Shown here piece by piece: positions 62,311 through 64,000 of a DNA stretch of 64,000 bases. This DNA comes from Calamus simplicifolius (lineage: Eukaryota; Streptophyta; Magnoliopsida; Arecales; Arecaceae), in contig UESW01001600.1 of NCBI GenBank assembly GCA_900491605.1, positions 282,672-346,671 on the forward strand, written 5' to 3'. The position numbers were made by a program, and so were the translations under genes. Each line of letters begins with the position of its first letter. Position 1 is the stretch's first letter. The notes below the pieces were generated by a model. It was not told the DNA's origin. It did no database searches and was given only the letters and a program-made list of their open reading frames with translations.

Positions 62311-63754
62311 CACCTTTTTTTTTTTTTCCTTTTCTGCCTGGGTTTGGCCGGGGAAGTAAGAGAGAGGGGCAAATCTTAAGTTTTATCATTAAAGTGCAGG
62401 TTTGTAGGTTTGTTGCCTCGCTTGAAAGTCCCACCACAACTAGTTTTGTTCGTCTGTTCCACTTTGATCATGAAAGTACATTTTATTAGCACACTTAATC
62501 TACAAGATTGAAAAAAAAAAAATTTATCTTGTAAGTGTTTTGAAAATTTTATCTGGACCATTGAAATTTATCCAACACAGCCCGACTCAATAAATTTTTA
62601 ATCCAACTCAATAGAAGATTTATTTTATGTAAAACTCAAGTTTTGGATTAGTCTTAATATGGAGTCAATAATTTCTAAAACACTAGATATAATCCATTAG
62701 AACACCATTTTTAAAAAATAATAAGATTTTCATGTAATTGAAGATGTCTTCTAGTGCGTTTAGTATAAAAATATAATAATATAAATGAAATATAAAAAGG
62801 ATTAGGGTTCCTACTCCTCATATATCTCCAAATCATCATTCCTAATGTTTTCACCCATTTTCATGACCTCAACATTTTTAGTTCTCATTATGCATTGCGT
62901 GTTGAAAGGGATCTACGTACTAGCTACCGCTTTTAACATTCAATACTAATATACCAATAAAAGTTAATAACATATCAAATAATCATTGATGTTTCTCAAT
63001 ATTTTATTTTTAAATTAATAGATCAATTATACGATAATAATAAATTATAGATTTATAAATTGAATACTTTGCTTAGTTTTTGAGTCAAATCAACTTGGCT
63101 AATTTTTGAGCTGAGTTTTTTTTTCTTTTTTTGGTACAAAAAAAGGGTTTTTCTTTTTTTGGTACAAAAAAGGGGAGGAGGGCTTTGCCGATCAGTGGCT
63201 AGCTCTCATACGGCTTCGTTCCCCGTCAGGAAATGTTTCGAGCACAGCAATTAGAATAGAAAAATTAGATAGACCTTGGCCCCTTCAACACCGACATTTC
63301 AGGTCGAGGCCTCATTTCTCGAGTCCACGACGCCTGGAAAGTGTAAAGGAGCTCCGGTCTGGGCTACCGCCTTGTTGGCCTTTTAAACCATGCTTGTTAT
63401 TAGAAACACAAAAGAGAAAGGGAGGCATGTCCGTCCTCCAGCATGAGAATCAATGAGTGAATAACAATGTTATAGTTACGTCAAACCTTCCATGTACGTC
63501 ATTAATTAGCTTTTGGTTGGTAGATTAATTGGTGTTCTTCAACTACTTGCATAACATTACCATTCAAACAAAAACAATAAAGAAATAAAAAATAAAAGTT
63601 ATACGTTGGCTTTTTGAATCATTTTTAAGTACTTCTGAATGAGTTCCTGAAGTGGCTTCGCAACCTCCAGGATGGTACGGTCGATCACTGTTGTCAGTTG
63701 AATGATCTCTTTGACATCGCCTGCCCTTAGGAGGGTACGTAACAGGGCAAGTAC
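62311..63754. other. Gene-less stretch
   Basis: AT-rich. TTTTTTTTGGTACAAAAAA-type segments occur twice near 63120-63170. No gene was recognised. Confidence 0.45.
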
Positions 63755-64000
63755 CTGTTAGGGTTTAGACCTTGATGAATAGCAATGGGATTCTCCGTTG
63801 AACAAGAACTAGAACTAAGGATTTCTAATCCTGTTAGGTTTAGACCTTGATGAATAGCATGGGATTCCCCGTTCAACAAGAACTAGAACTAAGGATTTCT
63901 AATCCTGTTAGGTTTAGACCTTGATGAATAGCAATGGGATTCCCCGTTCAACAAGAACTAGAATTAAGGATTTCTAATCCTGTTAGGTTTACTTCTTGAA
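63755..64000. repeat. 75-bp minisatellite continuing past the window edge
   Basis: Units at 63755-63830, 63831-63904 and 63905-63979 begin CTGTTAGG and end TTTCTAATC. A fourth starts at 63980 and changes after GGTTTA. Units 2 and 3 are nearly identical. Confidence 0.95.

Overview
The window is plant nuclear DNA, and very probably monocot. It is AT-rich and mostly repetitive. It holds one recognisable host gene and a dense mosaic of class I and class II transposons. A palm (Arecaceae) is my best guess, from the style of the CACTA, hAT and LTR sequences; this is inference only. There are no bacterial operons, CRISPR arrays or rRNA or tRNA genes that I can support.

Layout. 1-672 is the right end of a CACTA transposon. 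About 1400-2480 is an LTR-like repeat. 3.9-4.7 kb is a GC-rich island with a 76-bp tandem duplication. 5271-6185 holds two near-adjacent Ty3/gypsy LTR pieces on the minus strand. 6.8-12.0 kb has no gene I recognise. 12010-13347 is a deleted hAT element. 13.4-18.1 kb has only unidentified reading-frame fragments. 18128-19888 (minus strand) is a two-exon MATE transporter gene with a single-base frameshift. 20.8-21.3 kb is a tandem array. 21627-28063 is a Ty3/gypsy Tat-type retrotransposon with both LTRs, a GATAG target duplication and no visible integrase. 28.4-31.2 kb is a decayed LINE. 32414-34113 is a Mutator-like element with a LINE 3' fragment inserted in its right terminal repeat. 34596-34940 is a MITE. 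38.3-39.46 kb is another LINE fragment. 40.75-43.18, 44.69-46.56 and 46.56-48.1 plus 59.16-59.89 kb are three copies of one 2.4-kb repeat. The third copy is split by an 11,065-bp CACTA element (48096-59160). 60.6-62.3 kb is an array of fold-back repeats. 63755-64000 is a 75-bp minisatellite.

Function. The MATE protein would export or sequester small molecules across a membrane. Nearly everything else is transposon-derived and inactivated by stops, frameshifts or deletions. The CACTA element carries both expected genes: a TnpD-like transposase (Transposase-associated, Transposase_21, DUF4218 and DUF4216 regions) and a second Transposase_24-type gene. Dense subterminal GCGACGCA-type repeats are its likely protein-binding sites. 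The best structural evidence in the window is that the other two copies of the 2.4-kb repeat serve as empty-site controls for this insertion. I did not find a wholly new system. The most distinctive structures are the 85-bp satellite inside the CACTA element, the 390-bp-arm hairpin array, and the nested and mosaic repeats.
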